A stretch of 5,066 bases of DNA, from the NCBI GenBank assembly GCA_003511945.1, contig DOJA01000351.1, forward strand, positions 225 to 5,290, given 5' to 3'. How positions within the stretch are numbered: the first letter of the stretch is position 1; each line of letters starts with the position of its first letter. Positions 1-5,066 of this stretch are shown here, piece by piece. The notes beneath the pieces were generated by a model. That model was not told where the DNA came from. It worked only from the letters and a program-made list of their open reading frames with translations, and made no database searches. This DNA is from Phycisphaerales bacterium (GTDB lineage Bacteria; Planctomycetota; Phycisphaerae; Phycisphaerales; UBA1924). The translations under genes were made by a program, and so were the position numbers.

Positions 1-229
1 CCAGCGTGATCACCTCCTGCATCACTTTGAGCTGCGGGGCCGAGAAATGCCGATGGCCGATGCGGTTGGCCGGCACCTGGAGGGCGTACTCGGGCAGCGC
101 GATGAGCCAGGAGACGCCGATGGCGACAGGGATGGACCACGCGGCCTTGCGCAGGTGGCCGTACCACGCCCAGGTCATGAAGCAGTTGGAGGCGAACAGC
201 AGCAGCACGGTTGACAATGCCTTGTTCAT
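1..229 (-). CDS. DUF486 (DMT-like) small membrane protein, partial
   Basis: The first 76 residues are present; the C-terminus lies beyond the left edge. Family members are small integral membrane proteins (about 110-120 residues) of the DUF486 group, related in fold to drug/metabolite transporters; no substrate is established. Visible family signatures are an N-terminal hydrophobic helix (about residues 4-19) running into FMTWAWYGHL (17-26), a second helix (about 31-46), the conserved stretch EYALQVPANRIG (47-58), then FSAPQLKVMQEVITL (62-76). The ATG at 229 matches the usual family start. It overlaps the methyltransferase stop as ATGA, and no good Shine-Dalgarno precedes it, so translation probably depends on coupling to the upstream gene. 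It is the last visible gene of the leftward operon. Family assignment is firm from motifs; function is unknown. Confidence 0.88.
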   Translation of the reverse strand, partial: MNKALSTVLLLFASNCFMTWAWYGHLRKAAWSIPVAIGVSWLIALPEYALQVPANRIGHRHFSAPQLKVMQEVITL

Positions 230-1722
230 GGTGGCGCCATCGTACCCGGCGCGTCGTTCTCGAAGGCGCGCGCCACGGACGCGTCGAGGTCCGCGTCGGA
301 CGCGGACGCTCGCGCGCCGGGCGCGAGCGCGTGCAGCCGCTCCCCGAGGCGGGAGAGCTCGCCGCCCGGCGCGAGGGGCGCGCCCCGCGTCGGGATCGGC
401 AGGCGCTCGAGCTGGCGAGGGCCGATGTGGAGCGCTCCCGCGCCGAACCCGCGCCCGCCGAAGAGCGCACGGTAGAGGAGCGTCGTTGAGGGCGCGTTGA
501 GCAGCGCCGCCAGCGCGAAGGCGCACACGCCCTCCCGCGGGAGCACGAGCACAGTGGACTTCGACGCCATCGTCCCGGGCGGGAGCACGACGCCCTCCAG
601 CCGGCGGGCCAGCCCCGCGACGCCCACCTTCCAAACGCCCGCCTGCCCCCCCGGCCCCGCCTGACGCGGCGCGATCGCGCGGAGGTCCGCGTCGTCGATC
701 ACCGGGCGCAGGAGGCGACGGCGCAGGTAGGTCGTGGGGCGCTCGCCCCACAGCGTGGCGAAGGGCTCGATGGCGCCGGTGTTGATGAGGCGCACAGCGC
801 CCGCGTCGCTGGGCGTTGCATCGCGGAGCGCGTCGCGCAGGGCGTAGGCCTCCGCGGTCGTGGCGCCGTCGCGCAGGGTGGCGACATCGGCGAGCGCCGC
901 GCACGAGCGACAGCGATCCATCGGCGTCCCGGGCTCGGCCATCAGCGGCGCAAGAAGGAAGCCCCGCGGCAGCGATCGCAGGTCCGCCTGGGCGGGCTCG
1001 ACGCGCCGCGTCACGCGCAGCCCGGGGTCCAGCGACTCCATGACCACCCGGTGGTCCGCGCTCGGGGGGCTGGCTCTCAGCGTGAGCAAGGCCAGCGGAG
1101 CGCCGGCGCCGTCGAACAGGCCGTGGGCGTCGATGGTCCGGACGGCGACGATCGTGCGCTCCAGCAGCATGTCTTGAAGAGCCGCGGCGCCGTCGGAGGC
1201 GAAGGCCTGACGGGGCAGCACCATCGCCACGACGCCCCCGGGGCGCACGAGGCGCAGGGCCAGCTCGACGAACGGGAAGGCGAGGTCCCAGTTGCCGCGG
1301 GCGGCTGCGGACCGCGCGCGCACCGCGCGACGGAGCGCGGGGTCGGTGCGGGTCATCGTTTCGCTGTCGACGAACGGCGGATTGCCGACGACCGCGTCAA
1401 AGGACTGTTCGAGTTCAGGCCAGTCCATCGTGAGCGCTTCGGCGCTGCGCAGGTGCGCCCCCGCCCCCGCCCCCGGACCCGGGAGCGCGGCACGGGCGTG
1501 CGCGATGGCGTCTGGGTCGCGGTCGACGCCCCACAGCGCAGCGGGCGCGCCCGCCACGCCGAGGCGCAGAGCGCCGAGCAGGAACGCACCCTGGCCGCAG
1601 GAGGGGTCGATGAGGCGGTCGACCCGCGCGGGGACATCGCGGAGGAGGAGGTCAACGAGCGCGGGCGGGGTGTAGTAGACGCCCCGGGCGCGCCGATCGG
1701 GGGCGGCGCCTGGCGCGCTCAC
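226..1722 (-). CDS. N6-adenine-specific DNA methyltransferase with TaqI-like C-terminal domain
   Basis: This 498-residue protein is predicted to transfer a methyl group from S-adenosylmethionine to N6 of adenine in a specific DNA site. Motifs run in gamma-class order: motif X GVYYTPP (14-20), motif I DPSCGQGAF (39-47) for AdoMet binding, an acidic motif II residue in GVDRD (65-69), and catalytic motif IV NPPF (114-117). The C-terminal third resembles the TaqI-like target-recognition domain, with ALLNAP, YRALFGGRGFGAG and RQLERLPIP (about 407-444). The GTG at 1722 is chosen because it overlaps the pssA stop as GTGA and places motif X 13 residues in; GAGGAAG (1739-1733) lies 10 bases upstream. 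The frame is open further upstream, but that part is pssA read out of frame. There is no nuclease domain and no restriction gene nearby, so it looks solitary. The recognition site cannot be read from sequence. A nucleic-acid target is inferred from the family. Confidence 0.9.
   Translation of the reverse strand: MSAPGAAPDRRARGVYYTPPALVDLLLRDVPARVDRLIDPSCGQGAFLLGALRLGVAGAPAALWGVDRDPDAIAHARAALPGPGAGAGAHLRSAEALTMDWPELEQSFDAVVGNPPFVDSETMTRTDPALRRAVRARSAAARGNWDLAFPFVELALRLVRPGGVVAMVLPRQAFASDGAAALQDMLLERTIVAVRTIDAHGLFDGAGAPLALLTLRASPPSADHRVVMESLDPGLRVTRRVEPAQADLRSLPRGFLLAPLMAEPGTPMDRCRSCAALADVATLRDGATTAEAYALRDALRDATPSDAGAVRLINTGAIEPFATLWGERPTTYLRRRLLRPVIDDADLRAIAPRQAGPGGQAGVWKVGVAGLARRLEGVVLPPGTMASKSTVLVLPREGVCAFALAALLNAPSTTLLYRALFGGRGFGAGALHIGPRQLERLPIPTRGAPLAPGGELSRLGERLHALAPGARASASDADLDASVARAFENDAPGTMAPP
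1458..1480 (-). repeat. Hexamer repeat and G-quadruplex motif inside the methyltransferase gene
   Basis: On the coding strand a GGG tract (1480-1478) is followed by three G5 tracts (1474-1470, 1468-1464, 1462-1458) separated by TCC, C and C. This fits the classical four-tract G-quadruplex pattern and, read as DNA, is a threefold six-base repeat. It encodes PGPGAGAG (about 81-88), a flexible loop between AdoMet-binding motif II and the NPPF motif. Changes in copy number would stay in frame. Quadruplex formation is not shown. Confidence 0.45.
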
Positions 1723-2537
1723 GGGGGCGTCGCTTCCTCGATGAGCGCCGGCAGTTCCCCCGCCTGACGCGGGAGTGCAAGCGACCGGCGGACGCGCCGG
1801 TGGGTCGCCGCGCTGAGAGGGATCGAGAGCAGGTATGCGCCCGCCAGCGCCGCGGCGGTGAGCCAGGTGTCCTTGGCCGCCACGACCACGAGCAGCGCGA
1901 CAAAGATGAGCAGGAAAGGGGTGAACTGGCGACGGACGCGGATGCGCTTGAGGGAGTAGGCGGGCAGGCGGCTGACCATGAGCCATGCAACGAGAATGGT
2001 GTAACCGACGACCAGCGGCTCCGGGGCGCGGAACCCTGCGAGCGTGCGGGAGGACTCCATCAGCACGGGCACGAGCACCGCCCCCGCCGCCGCCGGGGAG
2101 GGGAGCCCGACGAAGAATCGGGCGAGCGGGGATCCCTTGGGCATCGGTCGGGCTGCGGTGAACCGCGCCAATCGCATGGCGGCGCACAGGACATAGAGCA
2201 TGGTGGCGGCCAGGCCGAAGACGCCGCTCTCGCGGAGCATCCACTGGTGCAGGATGAGCGCGGGCGCGACGCCGAAGGAGAGGAAGTCCGAGAGCGAGTC
2301 GAGCACGGCTCCGAAGCGGGAGGTGGCGCGGAGCAGGCGGGCGGCGGCCCCGTCGAGCAGGTCGAAGACGCCGGCGACCGCGACCGCCGCCAGGGCCTTG
2401 TCCCACTGCGCCAGGAGCGCGAAATGGACGGCGGCCAGCCCGGAGCAGAGCGAGACCGTCGTGAGGATGTTCGGCGCCAAGCGCCGGAGCGGGACGGTCC
2501 GCGGGGCGCGGGGCCGGACGCGGGCGCGCGGGTTCAC
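1719..2537 (-). CDS. pssA: CDP-diacylglycerol--serine O-phosphatidyltransferase
   Basis: This 272-residue inner-membrane enzyme is predicted to join CDP-diacylglycerol and L-serine to give phosphatidylserine plus CMP. The CDP-alcohol phosphatidyltransferase signature is complete: D59-x2-D62-G63-x2-A66-R67-x8-G76-x3-D80-x3-D84, whose aspartates bind metal and CDP. Further features typical of bacterial PssA are APNILTTVSLCSGL (21-34), CAAMRLARF (118-126) and GLPSPAAAG (144-152). About six to eight hydrophobic helices follow one another, ending with helices near 208-220 and 225-241. The basic N-terminus (about residues 4-19) should face the cytoplasm. The start is the GTG at 2537, which overlaps the psd stop as GTGA and has AGGGGAGG (2549-2542) just upstream; the frame stays open far upstream but only over psd. 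The gene directly follows psd, whose product uses phosphatidylserine as substrate. The C-terminal tail (about 246-272) is hydrophilic. Confidence 0.95.
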   Translation of the reverse strand: MNPRARVRPRAPRTVPLRRLAPNILTTVSLCSGLAAVHFALLAQWDKALAAVAVAGVFDLLDGAAARLLRATSRFGAVLDSLSDFLSFGVAPALILHQWMLRESGVFGLAATMLYVLCAAMRLARFTAARPMPKGSPLARFFVGLPSPAAAGAVLVPVLMESSRTLAGFRAPEPLVVGYTILVAWLMVSRLPAYSLKRIRVRRQFTPFLLIFVALLVVVAAKDTWLTAAALAGAYLLSIPLSAATHRRVRRSLALPRQAGELPALIEEATPP

Positions 2538-3304
2538 GACGCCTCCCCTCGTTGGGGAGCGCTGCGCGCGAGCACGGTCTCCCCGGCGGTCACGCGCTGG
2601 CCGACCTGCACCGCGGGGGTCGCGCCGTCGGGCAGATAGATGTCCACGCGCGAGCCGAAGCGGATGAGCCCGAACCGCTCGCCCCGCGCGAGGGCCGCCC
2701 CTTCGTTCACGCGGCAGACGATGCGGCGCGCCACGAGCCCGGCGATCTGCACGAACACGACGCGTTCGCCCGCCGGCGTGCGGAGCACGAGCGCACAGCG
2801 CTCGTTGAACTCGCTGGCCTTGTCGAGCGAGGCGTTGAAGAACCTCCCGGGCGTGTAGGCGATGCGCTCGACCACGCCCGCCTCCGGCGCGCGGTTCACA
2901 TGGACATTGAAGATGTTCATGAACACGCTGATGCGCGTGCGCCGGGGCGCGGCCGGGGGGGCGGGGGCGACCTCGCGGACTTCGGGCGGGAGTTCCACCT
3001 GTGCGACCGCGGAGACCACGCCGTCCGCGGGGCTGACGAACAGCCCCGGCGCCGTCGGGACGCGGCGGGCCGGGTCGCGGAAGAACCACACCGCCCACAC
3101 AACGACGACGAGCCCGGCGAGCGAGAGCGTCCACGCCAGCCACGCGCCGACGAGCGATGCGGCCAGCGGGAGCAGGATCGCGCCCGCCAGCACCGCGCCG
3201 ATGACGGGCCATCCCTCGGGCGCCACCGGCGGAGCGGGCCGGTCGAGCGCTGCGGGCGTCGTGGGGATGTCGGTTGGTGCGTGCGTCATCGCGGGCGCGC
3301 TCAT
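2534..3304 (-). CDS. psd: Phosphatidylserine decarboxylase proenzyme, short membrane-anchored type
   Basis: This 256-residue proenzyme is predicted to cleave itself and form a pyruvoyl cofactor that decarboxylates phosphatidylserine to phosphatidylethanolamine. Visible features are a Pro-rich N-terminus (1-32), two hydrophobic helices (about 33-53 and 57-75), FFRDPAR (74-80), SPADG (91-95) with the catalytic aspartate D94, FMNIFNVHVNR (128-138) with H135, GRFFNASLDKASEFNER (153-169), and the self-cleavage site RFGS (215-218). Cleavage between G217 and S218 would turn S218 into the pyruvoyl group, leaving a short alpha chain. The family is usually somewhat shorter (roughly 210-235 residues); the excess is the N-terminal tail and a Pro/Ala-rich insert (about 106-123). 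The ATG at 3304 is used, but the ATG at 3289 (251 residues) is equally possible, as neither has a clear Shine-Dalgarno. It is the first gene of the leftward operon, divergent from the DUF2231 gene. Confidence 0.95.
   Translation of the reverse strand: MSAPAMTHAPTDIPTTPAALDRPAPPVAPEGWPVIGAVLAGAILLPLAASLVGAWLAWTLSLAGLVVVVWAVWFFRDPARRVPTAPGLFVSPADGVVSAVAQVELPPEVREVAPAPPAAPRRTRISVFMNIFNVHVNRAPEAGVVERIAYTPGRFFNASLDKASEFNERCALVLRTPAGERVVFVQIAGLVARRIVCRVNEGAALARGERFGLIRFGSRVDIYLPDGATPAVQVGQRVTAGETVLARSAPQRGEAS
2542..2549 (-). promoter_or_regulatory. Ribosome binding site of pssA
   Basis: The minus strand reads AGGGGAGG, ending four bases before the GTG at 2537. It lies inside the end of psd and supports the GTG as the pssA start despite the much longer open frame upstream. 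Confidence 0.6.
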
Positions 3305-3334
3305 GCTACAGATCGCGCGGCGCCGCGGTAGCAT
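3303..3334. promoter_or_regulatory. Inverted repeat between divergent psd and DUF2231 genes, candidate operator or paired promoters
   Basis: ATGCTAC (3303-3309) is repeated exactly in inverse as GTAGCAT (3328-3334), with 18 bases between. The spacer contains a second perfect palindrome, CGCGGCGCCGCG (3316-3327). Each arm contains TAGCAT reading outward into one of the two genes, a 4/6 match to a bacterial -10 box (minus strand 3308-3303, plus strand 3329-3334). The site could be an operator or two back-to-back -10 elements; no convincing -35 box was seen for either. If the left arm is a -10, transcription would begin near 3296 and the internal ATG at 3289 would be the true psd start. Function is inferred only from symmetry and position. 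Confidence 0.35.
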
Positions 3335-3342
3335 CGGGCGCG

Positions 3343-3350
3343 AAAGGAGG
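3343..3350 (+). promoter_or_regulatory. Strong ribosome binding site of DUF2231 gene
   Basis: AAAGGAGG ends seven bases before the GTG at 3358. This near-perfect Shine-Dalgarno decides the GTG start over an in-frame ATG at 3274 that lies inside psd. Confidence 0.85.
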
Positions 3351-3357
3351 CCCTCCC

Positions 3358-3930
3358 GTGCTCGCGATCCTCCCGCCGTTGCCCCCCTCCTGGGATGGGT
3401 TCCACCCATTCTTCGTGCACTTTCCATTGGCCCTGCTGGTCTCGGCGCCGGTGCCGATCGTCATGGGGCTGGCGCTGGGCAAGCACGAGCGTGGCCTGAA
3501 CCTTGCGGCGCTGGGGATGCTGGTGCTGGGGACGCTGGCGGCGTTCCTGTCGGTCTCGACGGGCGAGGCCGCGGAGGGCGCGGCGCGGGTGACTGGCGAG
3601 GTCAGCCGCGTCATGCACGAGCACGAAGAGGCCGCCGAGTTCGCGCGCAACGCGTTCGTCGTGCTGACGATTGCATTCACCATCCTCTTCTTCCTTCCGA
3701 CCGTCGCGCCGAAGGTGAGGCGGGGTCCGCGCACCGTCGCCATGCTCCTCTACCTGCTGCTCCACGCGGTCGGATCTGTGGCGCTGCTCAACGCCGGTCA
3801 CCTGGGGGGCGAGCTCGTCCACACCCACGGCGTGCGCGCCCGCCTTTCAGCGCCGGCCTCTCCCAACGAACCCCCGGCGCCAGCCGGGGGCCACAGCGAG
3901 CCCACCGGGGGTTCCGAGGACCGCGAATGA
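3358..3930 (+). CDS. DUF2231 family membrane protein
   Basis: This 190-residue protein belongs by motif to the DUF2231 group of bacterial membrane proteins of unknown function. Four hydrophobic helices are visible at about residues 20-40, 47-67, 99-117 and 127-146. The family hallmarks are HPFFVHFPLALL (16-27) before helix 1, TGEAAEGAA (68-76) after helix 2, the acidic/His stretch MHEHEEAAEF (86-95), and LNAGHLGGELVHTHG (144-158) after helix 4. The conserved histidines (16, 21, 87, 89, 136, 148, 155, 157) suggest heme or metal binding; that is inference, not shown. The tail (about 163-190) is hydrophilic and Pro/Gly-rich and is probably disordered. The GTG start is fixed by the strong ribosome binding site ahead of it. 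The stop overlaps the start of the HD-domain gene as ATGA, so the two are likely co-translated. It diverges from psd across a 53-base gap. Confidence 0.85.
   Translation: MLAILPPLPPSWDGFHPFFVHFPLALLVSAPVPIVMGLALGKHERGLNLAALGMLVLGTLAAFLSVSTGEAAEGAARVTGEVSRVMHEHEEAAEFARNAFVVLTIAFTILFFLPTVAPKVRRGPRTVAMLLYLLLHAVGSVALLNAGHLGGELVHTHGVRARLSAPASPNEPPAPAGGHSEPTGGSEDRE
3868..3914 (+). other. Two mutually exclusive GC hairpins upstream of the HD-domain gene
   Basis: CCCCCGGC (3871-3878) can pair perfectly with GCCGGGGG (3883-3890) around a four-base loop. The overlapping segment GAACCCCCGG (3868-3877) can instead pair over ten bases with CCGGGGGTTC (3905-3914). Only one of these can form at a time. The longer pairing ends one base before the GAGGA ribosome binding site of the next gene. 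The segment encodes the Pro/Gly-rich tail of the DUF2231 protein, so the complementarity may simply follow from codon choice. Confidence 0.4.
3916..3920 (+). promoter_or_regulatory. Ribosome binding site of HD-domain gene
   Basis: GAGGA is followed by six bases and then the ATG at 3927. It lies inside the end of the DUF2231 gene and supports this ATG, rather than the much longer open frame upstream, as the true start. Confidence 0.65.
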
Positions 3931-4478
3931 ACGCCGACCAGGCCAGGGCGCTGATGCACGAGTGGACCGAGAGCCCCTCGCTCCGCGCGCACATGGAGGC
4001 GGTCGCCGCCTGCATGGGCGCCTACGCCCGGCGTCTGGCGCCGGACGAAGCGGACCGCTGGGTCTCCTGCGGCCTGCTCCACGACTTCGACTACGAGAGG
4101 CACCCATCGAAAGAAGAGCACCCGTTCGTCGGCGTGCGCCACCTCGAATCGCTCGGGGTGGACGAGGAGACGCGGAGCGCGATCCTCGGGCACGCGGACT
4201 ACTCGGGCGTGGCCCGCACGACGCCGATGGCCCGCGCGCTCTACGCGTGCGACGAACTGGCCGGGTTCATTGTGGCGTGCGCGAAGGTCCGTCCGAGCGG
4301 GATCAGCGACCTGGAGCCCAGGAGCGTGAAGAAGAAGCTGAAGGACAGGGCGTTCGCCGCCGCCGTCAGCCGCGAGGACATCGCGCGGGGCGTCAGCGAG
4401 CTGGGCGTGGACGAAACGGAGCACATCGCGCTGTGCATCGACGCGATCCGCGCGAGCGCCGCCTGCGTGGGGTTGTAG
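3927..4478 (+). CDS. HD-domain family hydrolase
   Basis: This 183-residue soluble protein is predicted to be a metal-dependent phosphohydrolase of the HD superfamily, resembling the small predicted hydrolases of COG2316 (recalled, not searched). The metal-binding set is present: H22, the H52-D53 pair in GLLHDFDYE (49-57), and D109 in ALYACDELAGF (104-114). H65, H72 and H89 (ILGHADY) are further candidate ligands. The C-terminal region has the family's KVRPSGI (120-126), SVKKKLKDRAFA (133-144) and VSREDIARGVSELGVD (147-162). Substrate is unknown; nucleotides or other phosphoesters are usual for HD proteins. The ATG at 3927 overlaps the DUF2231 stop as ATGA and has GAGGA six bases upstream. The co-translation implies a shared condition or process with the membrane protein, but none is known to me. 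It converges with the next gene, with only 15 bases between. Confidence 0.87.
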   Translation: MNADQARALMHEWTESPSLRAHMEAVAACMGAYARRLAPDEADRWVSCGLLHDFDYERHPSKEEHPFVGVRHLESLGVDEETRSAILGHADYSGVARTTPMARALYACDELAGFIVACAKVRPSGISDLEPRSVKKKLKDRAFAAAVSREDIARGVSELGVDETEHIALCIDAIRASAACVGL

Positions 4479-4493
4479 AGCCGGCCCGTCGCC

Positions 4494-5066
4494 TTACTCG
4501 TTCCCCGGCGCCGCCTGGAGGACATCCACCACCGTCGGGCGGATGACGCTGACCATCTCGGTGGTCTCGGTGGGCTTGTCGGTGAGGATGCCCACGATGG
4601 CGTTCGCCTTGGCGTCGAGGTCGAGCTCGGGCTCGGGGGTGATGTACGCGAGCGTGCGGGCCACCGCGGAATCGATCGACACCAGCCGGTAGAGCAGGGG
4701 GAGGCGCGTGCCGTCGTAGATGGTGCTGGGGAGCAGGCGCCCCACCACGAGGTAGTCGCGCGTCCGGGCCAGGCGCGAGACGGCGGCGACATACCCGCTG
4801 CCGGCTTCCTCGTTGGCCCTCTCCAGGCGGTCGATGGCGCTCTGGGTCTCGAGCAGTTTGGCGCGGAGTTCGAGGGCCTGGATGCGGCCGCTGACATAGT
4901 CGATGGCGCTCTGCTTGGCGCCCTCGTCGCCCATGACGCGGGCGAGCTGGCGGTACTGCTCGATCAGTTCGGTCGGGTCGCCCTCGGTCAGGGGCTGCTT
5001 CATGAGCCGCTCGAAGGCGGCGTCGAGGGACTTGATGGTCGGGGCCGCGGGGGTTCCGGGGGTTCC
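4494..5066 (-). CDS. Hypothetical protein, C-terminal 190 residues
   Basis: The frame is open to the right edge, so the start lies outside; an internal ATG at 5003 is unlikely to be the start because coding-like sequence continues upstream. I do not recognise the family. Numbering from the window edge, residues 1-9 are a Gly/Thr/Pro linker (GTPGTPAAP). Residues 12-89 are charged and probably helical, with a coiled-coil-like stretch near 60-88 (ALELRAKLLETQSAIDRLER). Residues about 103-183 look like a compact beta-rich domain (LVVGRLLPSTIYDGTRLPLL, then ARTLAYI, ANAIVGIL and EMVSVIRPTVVDVL). The layout suggests an unseen N-terminal domain, a linker, a helical spacer and a C-terminal beta domain, perhaps in an envelope-associated protein; no signal peptide or membrane segment lies in this part. 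It ends 15 bases from the convergent HD gene with TAA. Confidence 0.75.
   Translation of the reverse strand, partial: GTPGTPAAPTIKSLDAAFERLMKQPLTEGDPTELIEQYRQLARVMGDEGAKQSAIDYVSGRIQALELRAKLLETQSAIDRLERANEEAGSGYVAAVSRLARTRDYLVVGRLLPSTIYDGTRLPLLYRLVSIDSAVARTLAYITPEPELDLDAKANAIVGILTDKPTETTEMVSVIRPTVVDVLQAAPGNE

Noticed and set aside
211..216. TTGACA on the plus strand, a perfect -35 box sequence
   Set aside because: It lies inside the DUF486 coding region, has no fitting -10 box about 17 bases downstream, and no plus-strand gene follows.
231..238. TGGCGCCA palindrome just upstream of the DUF486 start
   Set aside because: An 8-bp palindrome is expected by chance at this GC content and it lies within the methyltransferase coding sequence.
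1051..1767. Plus-strand open frame of 238 codons
   Set aside because: It is antisense to the methyltransferase core motifs and has shadow-type composition.
1723..2406. Upstream in-frame extension of the methyltransferase to a 726-residue protein
   Set aside because: The added part is pssA read in another frame: it is Arg/Pro/Ala-rich with no family motifs, while pssA shows a complete catalytic signature here.
1800..2639. Long plus-strand open frame of 279 codons
   Set aside because: It is antisense to pssA and psd, has an Arg/Glu/Gly-rich composition typical of GC-rich shadow frames, and shows no motif.
2552..3331. Plus-strand open frame of 259 codons
   Set aside because: It is antisense to psd, which has clear catalytic motifs; its composition is His/Arg/Asp-rich low complexity.
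3798..4424. Minus-strand open frame of 208 codons
   Set aside because: It is antisense to the HD-domain gene, whose metal ligands are intact, and has no recognisable domain.
4479..4493. Terminator between the convergent HD gene and the hypothetical gene
   Set aside because: The gap is only 15 bases and shows neither a convincing stem-loop nor a T tract; any terminator must lie within coding sequence or work differently.

Overview
This 5.07 kb window is very GC-rich, densely packed bacterial chromosome. The strong GC skew at third codon positions leaves long open shadow frames on both strands, so genes were chosen by protein family motifs rather than by ORF length. A high-GC Gram-negative bacterium is likely. 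The gene set and protein style suggest a planctomycete, perhaps of the Phycisphaerae, but this is an inference from memory of similar proteins and no marker gene is present.

Positions 1-3304 hold a leftward (minus-strand) gene string in the order psd, pssA, adenine-specific DNA methyltransferase, DUF486 membrane protein. Each gene overlaps the next by four bases (GTGA, GTGA, ATGA), so the set is very probably one translationally coupled operon. PssA makes phosphatidylserine from CDP-diacylglycerol and serine, and Psd decarboxylates it to phosphatidylethanolamine, so the first two genes form a complete two-step membrane-lipid pathway. The methyltransferase and DUF486 protein that follow have no obvious link to lipid synthesis. 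The DUF486 gene runs off the left edge.

A 53-base gap (3305-3357) separates psd from a divergent rightward pair. The gap carries a perfect 7-bp inverted repeat and a strong ribosome binding site. The rightward pair is a DUF2231 four-helix membrane protein followed, with an ATGA overlap, by a small HD-domain hydrolase. Just before the HD gene, two mutually exclusive GC-rich hairpins can be drawn.

The right end (4494-5066) is a minus-strand gene, convergent with the HD gene and 15 bases from it. Its 5' end lies outside the window and I do not recognise the product. No RNA gene, mobile element, CRISPR array or gene-free stretch above 300 bases was seen. Overall this is mostly ordinary housekeeping sequence. 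The points worth a second look are the solitary methyltransferase coupled to phospholipid genes and the structured RNA upstream of the HD gene.
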